DNA of 53,313 nucleotides. Source: JAATGA01 sp047605605 (GTDB taxonomy: Bacteria; Pseudomonadota; Alphaproteobacteria; Rhodobacterales; Rhodobacteraceae). Shown one piece after another: positions 42,742-52,259 of the stretch. The DNA lies in assembly GCA_047605605.1 (NCBI GenBank), contig JASGFG010000016.1, forward strand, positions 1 through 53,313, given 5' to 3'. The notes beneath the pieces were generated by a model, which was given only the letters and a program-made list of their open reading frames with translations, made no database searches and was not told the DNA's origin. Every line of letters starts with the position of its first letter. The stretch's first letter is position 1. The translations under genes were made by a program, and so were the position numbers.

Positions 42742-44157
42742 CTATTCCTCGTCGCCCTCGTCGTCATCCTCCAGCCGGGCGCCGCGGCCGGTGCCCTTGT
42801 GCGTCGTCACCACGCCCAGGGATTTCAGCTTGCGGTGCAGCGCGCTGCGCTCCATCCCGACAAAGGCGGCCGTGCGGCTGATATTGCCGCCAAAGCGGTT
42901 GATCTGGGTCAGCAGGTATTCCTTTTCAAACACCTCGCGCGCCTCGCGCAGCGGCAGGGTCGCCATCGCCCCGCCAAGGACCAGCCGCCCGCCGCCCTCG
43001 GTCGCGGTCTCCTGCCCCGGCAGTTCGCGCGCCTCGATGGGGCCGGACCCGTCGCCAAGGATCAGCACCCGCTCGATCACGTTGCGCAACTGGCGGACGT
43101 TGCCGGGCCATTGCATCGTCTGCAACATCGCCTCGGCCTCGGAGGTCAGGCTGCGCAGCGGCAAGCCTTGGGTGCGGTGGAACATCTCGATGAAATGCCG
43201 CGTCAGTTCGGGAATGTCCTCGCGCCGCTCCTCAAGGCTGGGAACGGCGATGGGGACCACGTTCAGCCGGTCGTAAAGTTCCTGGCGGAACTTTCCTTGC
43301 GCGATTTCCGCCCGCAGGTCGCGCGTGGTGGACGAGATGACGCGCAGGTCCACCCGCACCCTGTCCTGTCCGCCGGCGCGGCTGAACTGCTGTTCGGTCA
43401 GCACCCGCAGGATTTTCGACTGGGTTCCCAGCGGCATGTCGGCCACCTCGTCGAAATAGACGATGCCGCCATGCGCCTGTTCCAGCAGGCCCTTTTCCAC
43501 GCCGCGCTCGGCCGTCTCGCGGCCGAACAGCACCTCTTCCATCCGTTCCGGCTCGATCGTGGCGGAAGAGACCGAGACAAAGGGAAACGACGCCCGGTTG
43601 GAATGCGAATGGATGAAGCGCGCGGCCATTTCCTTGCCCGCGCCCGCAGGCCCGGTCAGCATGACCCGGCCGTTCGACTTCGTTACCTTTTCCAGCTGCG
43701 ATTTCAAACCCTTGAAGGACGGACTTGAACCAAGCATCTCGGCGCTGGTCACGTCCTTGCGGCGCAGGTCCTGGTTTTCGCGGCGCAGGCGGCTGGTTTC
43801 CATCGCGCGGCTGACCACCACCATCAGCTGGTCGATGTTGAACGGCTTTTCGATGAAGTCATAGGCACCCTGCTTGATCGCCGCGACCGCGATCTCGATA
43901 TTGCCGTGGCCCGAGATGATGACGATGGGAATGTCCGGGTTGTCGCGCTTGACCGTTTTCAGGATGTCGATCCCGTCCATCCGGCTGTCCTTGAGCCAGA
44001 TGTCCAGGATCATCAGCGCCGGCGGCTCCGAGTTCACCTCATTCATCGCCTCGTCGGAATTTCCTGCAAGACGAACGGTATAGCCCTCGTCCTTCAGAAT
44101 ATCGCCGATCAGTTCGCGGATGTCCTTTTCATCGTCCACGATCAGGATATGCGCCAT
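42742..44157 (-). CDS. ntrX: Nitrogen-regulation response regulator NtrX
   Basis: Response regulator partner of NtrY, 471 residues: receiver with Asp52 (LMILDIWLKDSRM), AAA+ domain with Walker A variant LTGPAGAGKEMAARF (about 165) and Walker B GIVYFDEVADMPLG, and a Fis-type C-terminal helix-turn-helix NISRTAAFVGMERSALHRKL. The sigma54-contact GAFTGA loop is absent: the segment reads VLFGRETAERGVEKGLLEQA. It therefore probably works without sigma54. The ATG shares a base with the ntrY stop (TGATG); a GTG one codon earlier is equally possible. Confidence 0.95.
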   Translation of the reverse strand: MAHILIVDDEKDIRELIGDILKDEGYTVRLAGNSDEAMNEVNSEPPALMILDIWLKDSRMDGIDILKTVKRDNPDIPIVIISGHGNIEIAVAAIKQGAYDFIEKPFNIDQLMVVVSRAMETSRLRRENQDLRRKDVTSAEMLGSSPSFKGLKSQLEKVTKSNGRVMLTGPAGAGKEMAARFIHSHSNRASFPFVSVSSATIEPERMEEVLFGRETAERGVEKGLLEQAHGGIVYFDEVADMPLGTQSKILRVLTEQQFSRAGGQDRVRVDLRVISSTTRDLRAEIAQGKFRQELYDRLNVVPIAVPSLEERREDIPELTRHFIEMFHRTQGLPLRSLTSEAEAMLQTMQWPGNVRQLRNVIERVLILGDGSGPIEARELPGQETATEGGGRLVLGGAMATLPLREAREVFEKEYLLTQINRFGGNISRTAAFVGMERSALHRKLKSLGVVTTHKGTGRGARLEDDDEGDEE

Positions 44158-46466
44158 CACTCACCCCCATGGCCGTTTCCGGCCGTGCTACGGCCCCCGC
44201 GGCGGCGGGCGAGTCGTGGCAACACGATCTCGGCCGCAGCACCCGCGCGGGCATTTCCCTCAAAGACGGGCGCGTCCAGCAGGGACAGCGTGCCGCCATG
44301 TTCCTCGATGATCTTCTTGACGATGGGCAGACCAAGGCCGGTGCCCTTTTCCCGCGTCGTCACATAAGGCTCGAACAGCCGGGTGCGGTCTTCGGGCAGG
44401 CCGATGCCATTGTCGGCGATGTGGATCACCGCATGTTGGTCATCGACCGTCATGTCGATGCGGATTTCCGGCACATGACCCTCGGGCGCGCCCTTTTCCT
44501 GAAGCGTTTCAATCGCTTCCCCGGCGTTCTTGATCAGGTTCGTCAAGGCCTGCCCGATCATGGTCGCGTCAAGATCCATCACCACCGGCCCTTCGGGCAG
44601 GTTGCATCGGAACTTCACCTCCGGCTGGCCGCTTTCCTGAAGGATCACCGCCTCGCGCACCAGCTGTGCCAGATCGTTCTCGCGCCGGTCGGGTTCGGGC
44701 ATCCGGGCGAATTTGGAAAATTCGTCCACGATGCGGCGCAGGTCGTTGGTCTGGCGAACGATGACCTCGGTATATTGTTCAAGATCAGCGGGTTCCGCGA
44801 CTTGCCTGGCAAACTTGCGCTTGATCCGCTCCGCCGAAAGCTGGATCGGCGTCAGCGGGTTCTTGATCTCATGCGCGATGCGGCGGGCCACGTCGCCCCA
44901 GGCGGCCATCCGTTGCGCACTGACCAGATCGGTCACGTCGTCAAAGGCCACCACATAGCCTTCCAGCCCGCCGGTCTCGTTCCGCCGCACGCTCATCCGC
45001 ACCAGCAGGCTTTCCAGCTTGCCGCGGCGGGTCAGGCGCACCTCCTCCTGCATGGCATTGCCCGCGCCCTCGCGCAGCCGGTCGAACAGGCCCGCGAACT
45101 CCGGCACCACCTGCGCCAGCGCCCCGGCGGCCCCCGGCGGCAGTTCCAGCAGCTTGCCCCCCGCGCGGTTGACGAATTGCACACGGCCGTCGGCATCCAG
45201 CCCCATCACCCCGGCGGTGACGTTCGCCAGCACCGAATCGAACAGCCGCCGCTGTTCGTCGCTTTGGCGGTGCCCTTCGACCAGCGCCTCGCGCTGGCCC
45301 TTCAACTGGCGGGTCATGCGGTTGAAGACGCGCCCCATCAGGGCGATTTCGTCATCCGTCTCCTCCTCGACCACGCGCACGTCCAGATCGCCGTCGCCCA
45401 CCCGCTGCGCCGCCGCGGCCAGCCGCCCGATGGGCCGCGCCAGCCGTTCGGCGAACCACAGGCCCAGCCAGACCGCGGCCAGGATCAGGATGATCGCAAA
45501 GCCCAGATACAGCAGGCCGAATTCAAACAGCACCCGGCCGCGGTCATTTTCCAGCTGATGATACAGCCGCACCGTTGCCTGCGTCTGGTCCAGCAGCGAA
45601 AGGATTTCCCCGTCCACCTTGCGCGAGACATAAAGATAGCGGTCGGCAAAGGCGGTCAGATGGATCAGCGCGCGGTATTCGTTGTTCGGCCAGTCCTCGA
45701 TGATGACCGTTTCGCCCGCCCTGGCCCGCGCCAGATCCGCGGCCGAGGGCCTTTCAAAGTCGAACAGATAGGACCGCTCGCCCCGCGTCTTCAACTCGCC
45801 CGATCCGTCGATCAGATAGACCTCGCGCAGGCCGCGCTGCACCCGCGCCTGCCCTTCGGTCAAGACTGGGCGCACCTGATCGTCGCGCATGAAGAAGGTC
45901 GACTGCTTGGCGATGTTCAGCGCCGCCGCCAGCTTTTCGGTATCCTCGATCAGGTCGCGGCGGTGTTCGGCCTCATACGCTTCGGCCGCGGCCATGGAAT
46001 TGCCGACCACATTGCGCACCCGGTCGGAAAACCAGCCCTCAAGCCCGATGTTCACCGTCAGCACGGCAAAGACCGCGACCAGGATCGTCGGCACCAGCGC
46101 CACCAGCGCAAAGATCCCGGTCAGGCGCAGGTGCAGCTTGGACCCCGCCGATTTCGACCGCCAGTCCGCGATCATCCGCACCACGCGCGCCATGACCAGC
46201 GCGGCCACCACCAGCACATAGACCAGGTCGGCCAGCAGGATCAGCCGCAGCGCGGGCGAGTTGGCCGACTGGTTCAGCGGCCCAAGCGCCAGCAGCGTTC
46301 CGGCCGTCAGCAGCGGCCCCAGCACGACCAGCCCCAGCGTCATTCCCGTCTGGATACGGCGGGCACGCCGAAGCCGGGACAGGCGATGCCACGCCTCGCT
46401 GTGAATCGCGCGCTGCACGTCCAACCGAACCCCGCCACAGGGCGCGATGCGTGCCCTGACTGCCAC
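44157..46466 (-). CDS. ntrY: Sensor histidine kinase NtrY
   Basis: Membrane sensor kinase of about 769 residues. Order: three or four N-terminal membrane segments (TGMTLGLVVLGPLLTAGTLL; LRLILLADLVYVLVVAALVM; LTGIFALVALVPTILVAVFA), a periplasmic sensor region, a further segment FGLLYLGFAIILILAAVWLG, a HAMP linker, a PAS domain (LFDSVLANVTAGVMGLDADG), the phosphoacceptor RRIAHEIKNPLTPIQLSAER, and the ATPase boxes NLIKNAGEAIE, IADNGIGLPE and GTGLGLPIVKKI. The start is uncertain: GTG at 46466 has no clear ribosome-binding site and a TTG further in follows GGGGTTCGG. It responds to nitrogen, and in relatives to redox, status. Confidence 0.93.
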   Translation of the reverse strand: MAVRARIAPCGGVRLDVQRAIHSEAWHRLSRLRRARRIQTGMTLGLVVLGPLLTAGTLLALGPLNQSANSPALRLILLADLVYVLVVAALVMARVVRMIADWRSKSAGSKLHLRLTGIFALVALVPTILVAVFAVLTVNIGLEGWFSDRVRNVVGNSMAAAEAYEAEHRRDLIEDTEKLAAALNIAKQSTFFMRDDQVRPVLTEGQARVQRGLREVYLIDGSGELKTRGERSYLFDFERPSAADLARARAGETVIIEDWPNNEYRALIHLTAFADRYLYVSRKVDGEILSLLDQTQATVRLYHQLENDRGRVLFEFGLLYLGFAIILILAAVWLGLWFAERLARPIGRLAAAAQRVGDGDLDVRVVEEETDDEIALMGRVFNRMTRQLKGQREALVEGHRQSDEQRRLFDSVLANVTAGVMGLDADGRVQFVNRAGGKLLELPPGAAGALAQVVPEFAGLFDRLREGAGNAMQEEVRLTRRGKLESLLVRMSVRRNETGGLEGYVVAFDDVTDLVSAQRMAAWGDVARRIAHEIKNPLTPIQLSAERIKRKFARQVAEPADLEQYTEVIVRQTNDLRRIVDEFSKFARMPEPDRRENDLAQLVREAVILQESGQPEVKFRCNLPEGPVVMDLDATMIGQALTNLIKNAGEAIETLQEKGAPEGHVPEIRIDMTVDDQHAVIHIADNGIGLPEDRTRLFEPYVTTREKGTGLGLPIVKKIIEEHGGTLSLLDAPVFEGNARAGAAAEIVLPRLARRRGGRSTAGNGHGGE

Positions 46467-46518
46467 ATTATGGACCCTTTGCCCCGTGGGCGAATGGTCA
46501 CATTTTCCTGTGGCGGTT

Positions 46519-47883
46519 TTACATCAGTTTGCGGCGCCGTGTCACGCGGATATCGAGGTCGGTGATCTTCTTGCGCAAGGTATTGCGGTTGATGCCCAGC
46601 AGATCGGCACATTTCGCCTGATTGCCGGCGGTCGCGTCCAGCGCGATCTCGATCAGCGGCATCTCGATTTCGCGCAGGATGCGCTGATAAACGCCGGGGG
46701 GCGGCAATTGCCCGCCATGCAGGTCGAAATACCGTTTCAGGTGCCGCGCGACCGAGGCCGACAGCTTTTCCCCCTCGCCTCCGCCTTTCAGCGGCTCCAT
46801 CACCGGCTGGCTGCCAAGCGCGGATTCCACCTCGGCCTTGCCGATTTCCGCCTCGGAGGATGTGACCATCAGCCGCCGCAGGGTGTTTTCCAGCTGCCGC
46901 ACGTTGCCGGGCCAGGAATAGGCCCGCACCAGTTCGCGCGCGTCGTTCGACAGGCGGCGCACGGTGCCGAAGTCGCGCTCGCCCCGCGCCAGGAAATGTT
47001 CGGCCAGCAGCGGGATGTCGTCCACCCGTTCACGCAGCGCGGGCACATGGATTGTCACCCCGCCAAGGCGATAGAACAGATCCTGCCGGAACCGCCCCTG
47101 TTCCATCTTGGCCGACAGGTCGGTCTGCGAGGTGGCCATGATCCGCGGCGCATTGTCGCCCAGCATGTCCAGCATCCGCACGATGCGCGCCTGCGCGTCG
47201 TCGTCGTAATCGGCCACTTCGTCGAACACCAGCGACCCGCCCCGCGCCCGCGACAGCAGCGTCGAAGGCCCGTCCATCCCGGTCAGGTCCGCCGCCTGCG
47301 CCACCACGAAGGGCAGCGTGCGGCGGTCGGAAAAGTCGTGGATCGCCCGCGCGATCAGGCTTTTGCCGGTGCCCGACTCGCCGGTGATCAGCACCGGCAG
47401 ATCGGTGTTCATCACCCGCGCCACCAGCCGATACAGCGCCTGCATCGCAGGCGTCCGGCCCACCAGCGGCAGGTCGCCCTGCGTCTCGCGCGGCTGCACG
47501 GGTTTGGCCGGGGTGCGGCGTTTCTGTTCCAGCGCGCGGGCCGACCGCTTCATCAGGTCGGGCAGGTCAAAGGGTTTGGGCAGGTAATCATAAGCCTCGG
47601 CCTCGGCGGCCTGAATGGCGGTCATGATGGTGTTCTGCGCCGAAATCACGATCACCGGGAGGCCGGGGCGCATCTTGCCGATGCGCGGCAGCGCATCCAG
47701 CCCGTTGCCGTCGGGCATGATCACGTCGGAAATGACCAGATCGCCCTTCCCCTCCTCGACCCACCGCATCAGCGTCATCAGCGACGAGGTGGCGTGAACC
47801 TTGCACCCCGCGCGGGTCAGCGCCTGGGTCAGAACCGTGCGGATCGTGCGGTCGTCGTCGGCGACCAGAACCGTGCCATCCAT
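46519..47883 (-). CDS. ntrC: Nitrogen regulatory protein NtrC (sigma54-independent type)
   Basis: Response regulator of NtrB, 454 residues. Receiver with Asp53 (LVISDVIMPDGNG), AAA+ domain with Walker A LITGESGTGKSLIARAI (about 165) and Walker B GSLVFDEVADYDDD, and a Fis-type C-terminal helix-turn-helix NQAKCADLLGINRNTLRKKI. Between Walker A and B the GAFTGA loop is missing: the text runs LTGMDGPSTLLSRARGGS. This is the R. capsulatus type, known to activate sigma70 RNA polymerase. It follows ntrB by 6 bp. Confidence 0.96.
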   Translation of the reverse strand: MDGTVLVADDDRTIRTVLTQALTRAGCKVHATSSLMTLMRWVEEGKGDLVISDVIMPDGNGLDALPRIGKMRPGLPVIVISAQNTIMTAIQAAEAEAYDYLPKPFDLPDLMKRSARALEQKRRTPAKPVQPRETQGDLPLVGRTPAMQALYRLVARVMNTDLPVLITGESGTGKSLIARAIHDFSDRRTLPFVVAQAADLTGMDGPSTLLSRARGGSLVFDEVADYDDDAQARIVRMLDMLGDNAPRIMATSQTDLSAKMEQGRFRQDLFYRLGGVTIHVPALRERVDDIPLLAEHFLARGERDFGTVRRLSNDARELVRAYSWPGNVRQLENTLRRLMVTSSEAEIGKAEVESALGSQPVMEPLKGGGEGEKLSASVARHLKRYFDLHGGQLPPPGVYQRILREIEMPLIEIALDATAGNQAKCADLLGINRNTLRKKITDLDIRVTRRRKLM

Positions 47884-47889
47884 TTCGCG

Positions 47890-48996
47890 CTATTCCTTCC
47901 TTTTGTCCTTCGGCGCCACGGGAAGAGACACGCGGAACACGGTGCGCCCCGGCACCGAATCCACCGAAATCCACCCCTCGTGGTCGGAGATGATCTTTGA
48001 CACCAGCGCCAGCCCCAGCCCGGTGCCGTTCTCGCGGCCCGAAACGAAGGGCTCGAAGATCTCGGCGGCGATTTCCGGCGGGATGCCGGGGCCGTCGTCG
48101 ATGATCTCGATCTTCAGCGGCAGCGAGGCGCCGGTGCCGTCCTTGCGGCGCAGGCGCAGCGAGTGTTCGTAAAAGGTGCGCAGCCGGATCGTGCCCTTGT
48201 GGCCCGCGCGCGCCGACGCCTCGGCCGCGTTCTTGATCAGGTTCAGGAACACCTGCATCAACTGGTCGGGGTCGGCCATCGTCGGCGGCAGCGAGGGGTC
48301 GTAATCCTCCTCGATGGTCATATGGGCGGCAAAGCCCACCAGCGCCGATTTGCGCGCCCGGTCCAGCGCGTCGTGGATGTTCACGGCGCGCAGCTCCGGC
48401 GGGCGGATATTGCCGAACTGTTCCACCTGTTCCAGCAGCTTCACGATGCGCCGGGTCTCCTCGACGATCAGATCGGTCAGCTCCTGATCCTCGGGCGACA
48501 GGCCCATGGACAAAAGTTGCGCCGCGCCGGAAATGCCGGCCAGCGGGTTCTTGATCTCATGCGCCAGCATCTCGGCCATGCCGATGGCCGATTTCGCCGC
48601 CGACTTGACGCTTTGCACCCGGCCCAGCCGTTCGGCGATGTCGCGGGGCGAGATGATCAGCATCACCGTCTCGGGGTTGTCGTGCATCGGCGCGATGTAA
48701 AGGTTGCATTGCACCGGGGGCCGTTCGCCGGTCGTCACATCCACATCGTTGATATGCAGCGGCGACTGGTTGGCCCGCGCCCGCGCTAAAGCCTCGTCCA
48801 TCGGCGCGTCGATCAACAGCCGGTCAAAGGCGGGCTGGCCCATCAGGCTTTTGGTCGAGGCGTTCAGGAAGGCCTCTCCCGCCGGGTTCACCTCGGCGAT
48901 GCGGCCATCCAGGCTTATCAGCAGCGCGGGCAAGGGCAGCGAGGCCCAGATCACCCCCGGCACCGGATAGGGAGAGCGATAGGGCGCAGGCGTCAT
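47890..48996 (-). CDS. ntrB: Nitrogen sensor kinase/phosphatase NtrB
   Basis: Soluble PII-controlled kinase of NtrC, 368 residues: PAS domain at the N-terminus (ALLISLDGRIAEVNPAGEAF), phosphoacceptor MLAHEIKNPLAGISGAAQLL (about 145-165), then N-box FLNLIKNAAEASA, G1 IIDDGPGIPPE and G2 ENGTGLGLALVSKII. No membrane segment. ATG overlaps the dusB stop (ATGA). Second gene of the nifR3-ntrB-ntrC operon. Confidence 0.96.
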   Translation of the reverse strand: MTPAPYRSPYPVPGVIWASLPLPALLISLDGRIAEVNPAGEAFLNASTKSLMGQPAFDRLLIDAPMDEALARARANQSPLHINDVDVTTGERPPVQCNLYIAPMHDNPETVMLIISPRDIAERLGRVQSVKSAAKSAIGMAEMLAHEIKNPLAGISGAAQLLSMGLSPEDQELTDLIVEETRRIVKLLEQVEQFGNIRPPELRAVNIHDALDRARKSALVGFAAHMTIEEDYDPSLPPTMADPDQLMQVFLNLIKNAAEASARAGHKGTIRLRTFYEHSLRLRRKDGTGASLPLKIEIIDDGPGIPPEIAAEIFEPFVSGRENGTGLGLALVSKIISDHEGWISVDSVPGRTVFRVSLPVAPKDKRKE

Positions 48997-49982
48997 GCGG
49001 CCTCCATCTGCGGCGCGAACGCCTCACGGATCAGGCGCAGGACGGTGGCGGGGTCGTCGGCTGTCAGGATCGCGCTGCGGTGCGCGTCCGGCGCATGGGC
49101 GTCCAGATACCAGCCCAGATGCTTGCGAACGACCTTTGGCCCCAAGGTCCGACCGTAGAACGACAGGACCGCCTCGTAATGGTCGCAGACCATCTCGGCC
49201 AGTGCCGCGCCCTGCGGCACGACCGGCGCGGGTGTGCCGTAAATCGCATGGGCAATCTGCGCCAGAAGCCACGGGCGCCCCTCAGCCCCGCGCCCGACCA
49301 TCACGCCATCCGCCCCCGAAAGCTCCAGCGCGCGGCGGGCAGAGGCCACGTCCACGATGTCGCCATTGGCGATGACGGGGATCGACACCGCCTGCTTCAC
49401 CGCCCGGATCGCGGCCCAGTCGGCCTGCCCCTTGTAGAACTGGCAGCGGGTGCGGCCATGGATCACCACCATCGCCACCCCCGCTTGTTCGGCGCGCAGG
49501 GCGATTTCGGGGGCGTTCAGGCTGTTCTCATCCCAACCAAGCCGGGTTTTCAGCGTGACGGGGATCTTCACCGCACCCGTGACGGCTTCGATCAGCCGCA
49601 CCGCCAGATCGGGTTCCCGCATCAGCGCCGACCCGCAGGCCCCGTTGCCGCCCGAGGCCGTCACCCGTTTCGCCGGGCAGCCCATGTTGATGTCGATGAT
49701 CCGCGCGCCCTGCCCTTCGGCCATCCGCGCGGCCTCGGCCATCCAGAACGGATCGCGGCCCGCCAGTTGCACCGAGGTATGCGCCTCGCCAAAGCCCAGC
49801 TCCGCCTTGGCGCGGGCCAGCGGGCGGGCGCGCACCATATCCTCGCTCGCCACCATTTCCGACACGACCAGCCCCGCGCCGAAACGCGCCACCAGCCGCC
49901 GGAACGGCAGGTCAGTGATTCCGGCCATCGGCGCCAGAAGCACGGGCGGGTCAATGCCAAGCGCGGTCAGTGCGGGGTGCAA
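48993..49982 (-). CDS. dusB: tRNA-dihydrouridine synthase (NifR3/DusB)
   Basis: FMN-dependent reduction of uridine in tRNA. About 329 residues: LLAPMAGITDLPFRRLVARF with the FMN-binding start, DINMGCPAKRVTASGGNGAC with the catalytic Cys region (about 105-125), HGRTRCQFYKGQADWAAI, and NGDIVDVASARRAL with GADGVMVGRGAEGRPWL. The TTG at 49982 is chosen because AAGGA lies eight bases upstream and the conserved protein begins there; in-frame starts further upstream add unrelated residues. It is the first gene of the ntr operon, as nifR3 is in R. capsulatus. Confidence 0.94.
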   Translation of the reverse strand: MHPALTALGIDPPVLLAPMAGITDLPFRRLVARFGAGLVVSEMVASEDMVRARPLARAKAELGFGEAHTSVQLAGRDPFWMAEAARMAEGQGARIIDINMGCPAKRVTASGGNGACGSALMREPDLAVRLIEAVTGAVKIPVTLKTRLGWDENSLNAPEIALRAEQAGVAMVVIHGRTRCQFYKGQADWAAIRAVKQAVSIPVIANGDIVDVASARRALELSGADGVMVGRGAEGRPWLLAQIAHAIYGTPAPVVPQGAALAEMVCDHYEAVLSFYGRTLGPKVVRKHLGWYLDAHAPDAHRSAILTADDPATVLRLIREAFAPQMEAA

Positions 49983-50101
49983 AATGCCTATTCCTTGTGC
50001 GTCGGGACCACAGGTATGCTGCCCGCCCCGGATGACAAAGGCATGGCGCAGGGTTACGCCGCCGGTTTCTGGCTGAAAAACATGCGATGCACAAGTTTTA
50101 A

Positions 50102-50150
50102 GCACATGTGCGCAATTGCTCGGCCAATTGTCAGCGGCGACGGGCTGGTC
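50102..50150. promoter_or_regulatory. Palindromes in the ispDF / dusB divergent gap
   Basis: The 196-bp divergent gap contains a perfect 10-bp palindrome GCACATGTGC (50102-50111) followed by two CAATTG boxes about six bases apart (50113-50130). On the minus strand TTGCGC and a TTAAAA run nearby are promoter-like for the ntr operon. NtrC autoregulation is plausible, but I cannot assign the site. Confidence 0.3.
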
Positions 50151-50178
50151 TAGCAAGGCCGGGAACGGGGGAACAGCA

Positions 50179-51294
50179 ATGACGACAGCCGCAATCATCG
50201 TCGCCGCGGGCCGCGGCAGCCGGGCGGGCGGCGGCCTGCCGAAACAATGGCGGCTGCTGGCCGGCAAGCCGGTCATCGTCCATACCCTTGCCGCGTTTCA
50301 GGGGATGGAGCGGGTGCTGGTCATACACCCCGACGACCGCCCCCTGGCCGAGCCCCTGGGCGTGCGGCTGGTCGAGGGCGGCGCGACACGGGCGGACTCT
50401 GTGAGGAATGCGCTGGAAATCCTTGAAAACACGGGCGTTACCCGCGTTCTGATCCATGACGGCGCGCGGCCGCTGGTTCCCCCCGCCGTGATCGCGCGGG
50501 TTCTGGCGGCGCTGGATACCCACGACGGCGCGGCCCCCGCGCTGGCCGTCACCGATGCCCTTTGGCGCGGCGAGACGGTCGTGACCGGCACCGCCGACCG
50601 CACCGGCCTGTGGCGGGCGCAGACACCGCAAGGGTTCCGCCTTGACGCGATCCTTGCCGCGCATCGCGCCCATCCGGGCGATGCCGCCGACGACGTGCAG
50701 GTGGCGCGCGCGGCCGGGATGGCGGTGGCCATCGTGCCCGGCGACGAAGACAACCTGAAGCTGACCTATGCGCCCGATTTCGACCGGGCAGAGGCAATCC
50801 TGAAAAGGCGGAACATGGATATACGCATCGGCAACGGCTATGATGTCCATGCCTTTACGACGGGCGATCACGTCTGGCTGTGCGGGGTGAAGGTGCCGCA
50901 TTCAAAGGCGCTTCTGGGCCATTCGGATGCCGATGTGGGGATGCACGCCCTGACCGACGCGATCTATGGCGCGCTGGCCGAGGGCGACATCGGGCGGCAC
51001 TTCCCCCCCAGCGATCCGCAGTGGAAGGGCGCGGCCAGCCACATCTTCCTGCGCCATGCCATCGGACTGGCGGCGGAACGCGGGTTCCGGCTGGGAAACT
51101 GCGACATCACGCTCGTCTGCGAACGCCCGAAGATCGGGCCCCATGCCCTTGACATGGCGGCCGAACTTGCACGCATCATGGGGGTGGAGACGGACCGCAT
51201 CAGCGTCAAGGCGACCACCTCGGAGCGCCTCGGTTTCACCGGGCGCGAGGAAGGCATCGCCGCGCTGGCCACCGCGGTTCTGGTAAAGGCATGA
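50179..51294 (+). CDS. ispDF: Bifunctional IspD/IspF isoprenoid enzyme
   Basis: Catalyses two non-consecutive steps of the MEP pathway: cytidylyl transfer to MEP (IspD) and cyclisation to MEcPP (IspF). 371 residues. IspD domain (1-~210): AAIIVAAGRGSRAGGGLPKQ with the CTP loop, IHDGARPLV and RAQTPQGF. IspF domain (~215-371): IRIGNGYDVHAF with the metal Asp/His, LLGHSDADVGMHALTDAIYG, and TTSERLGFTGREEGIAALA. Fusion is characteristic of many alphaproteobacteria. GGGGGAACA precedes the ATG. It overlaps pgpA by 4 bp. Confidence 0.97.
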   Translation: MTTAAIIVAAGRGSRAGGGLPKQWRLLAGKPVIVHTLAAFQGMERVLVIHPDDRPLAEPLGVRLVEGGATRADSVRNALEILENTGVTRVLIHDGARPLVPPAVIARVLAALDTHDGAAPALAVTDALWRGETVVTGTADRTGLWRAQTPQGFRLDAILAAHRAHPGDAADDVQVARAAGMAVAIVPGDEDNLKLTYAPDFDRAEAILKRRNMDIRIGNGYDVHAFTTGDHVWLCGVKVPHSKALLGHSDADVGMHALTDAIYGALAEGDIGRHFPPSDPQWKGAASHIFLRHAIGLAAERGFRLGNCDITLVCERPKIGPHALDMAAELARIMGVETDRISVKATTSERLGFTGREEGIAALATAVLVKA

Positions 51295-51782
51295 GCAGAC
51301 TGGTCGCGACATTCTTCTGCCTGGGCTATCTGCGCCCCGCGCCGGGCACCTGGGCCTCGGCCTCAGCGGTCGTGCTGGGGGTGCTGGCCTATCGGGCGGG
51401 TGCGCCATGGGCCATTCCCGCGGGGGCGGTGCTGGCGACGCTGGCAGGGTTCTGGGCCATCCCCGGCGCCCTGGCCGGGGGCGAGGATACCGACCCGTCC
51501 GAGATCGTCATCGACGAGGTTGCGGGCCAGCTGCTGGCCTTCAGCTTTACCGCCATTCCGCTGGCGCGGCACAATGCCGACATCCTGGCCGCCTGGCCCG
51601 GTTTCGTCGCGCCCTTCCTGCTGTTCCGGCTGTTCGACATCTGGAAGCCCTGGCTGGTGGGCCGGGCCGACCGGCGGGGCGATGCGGCGGGCGTGATGCT
51701 GGACGACCTGTGGGCGGGGTTGTTCGCCGGTGTGGTTTCCGTAATCCTTGCAGGTGTTTACCACGGGATCCTCATGCGATGA
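51291..51782 (+). CDS. pgpA: Phosphatidylglycerophosphatase A
   Basis: Dephosphorylates phosphatidylglycerophosphate to phosphatidylglycerol in the inner membrane. 163 residues: CLGYLRPAPGTWASASAVVL at the N-terminus, the acidic IVIDEVAGQLLAF motif (about 72-84), FLLFRLFDIWKPW and a closing membrane helix ending MLDDLWAGLFAGVVSVILAG. Fits the PgpA family in length and motifs. Coupled to ispDF (ATGA overlap) and to the cinA gene (ATGA overlap). Confidence 0.93.
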   Translation: MSRLVATFFCLGYLRPAPGTWASASAVVLGVLAYRAGAPWAIPAGAVLATLAGFWAIPGALAGGEDTDPSEIVIDEVAGQLLAFSFTAIPLARHNADILAAWPGFVAPFLLFRLFDIWKPWLVGRADRRGDAAGVMLDDLWAGLFAGVVSVILAGVYHGILMR

Positions 51783-52249
51783 CCAAGGCGGGCGAGATCC
51801 TGAAATCCGCCCGCTACTGGGGCATCCGCATCGCCACGGCGGAAAGCTGCACCGGCGGCATGGTCGCGGCGGCGCTGACCGATGTGGCGGGATCGTCGGA
51901 CGTGTTCGACCGCGGTTTCGTCACCTATTCCAACGCCGCGAAACAGGACATGCTGGGCGTGCGCGCCGAAACGCTGGCCTCCCATGGCGCCGTGTCGGAG
52001 GAGGTGGCGCGCGAAATGGCCGAAGGCGCGCTGAGGCATTCGCTGGCCTCGCTGGCGGTTTCGATCACAGGAATCGCCGGCCCCGGCGGGTCGGGGTTCA
52101 AGCCCGAGGGGCGGGTGTGCTTTGCCATCGCCCGCGACGGCCGCCCCACGCAGGTGGAAACGGTGGAATTCGGCGCGCGCGGGCGCGACAAGGTGCGGCA
52201 GGCGGCGCGCGACCATGCGCTGGACCTGCTGGCTCGCGCCCTGACCTGA
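51779..52249 (+). CDS. CinA C-terminal-domain protein (nicotinamide-nucleotide amidase type)
   Basis: A 156-residue stand-alone CinA C-terminal domain, as in PncC, which deamidates nicotinamide mononucleotide to nicotinate mononucleotide. Motifs: TAESCTGGMVAAALTDVAGS (about 20-39) with the catalytic Ser region, FVTYSNAAKQDMLGV, ISGIAGPGG-like text reads ITGIAGPGGSGFKPEGRVCF (about 97-116). The N-terminal MoCF domain of full CinA is absent. Third gene of ispDF-pgpA-cinA. A pair of small palindromes lies just past its stop. Confidence 0.92.
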   Translation: MTKAGEILKSARYWGIRIATAESCTGGMVAAALTDVAGSSDVFDRGFVTYSNAAKQDMLGVRAETLASHGAVSEEVAREMAEGALRHSLASLAVSITGIAGPGGSGFKPEGRVCFAIARDGRPTQVETVEFGARGRDKVRQAARDHALDLLARALT

Positions 52250-52259
52250 CGGACACCAG

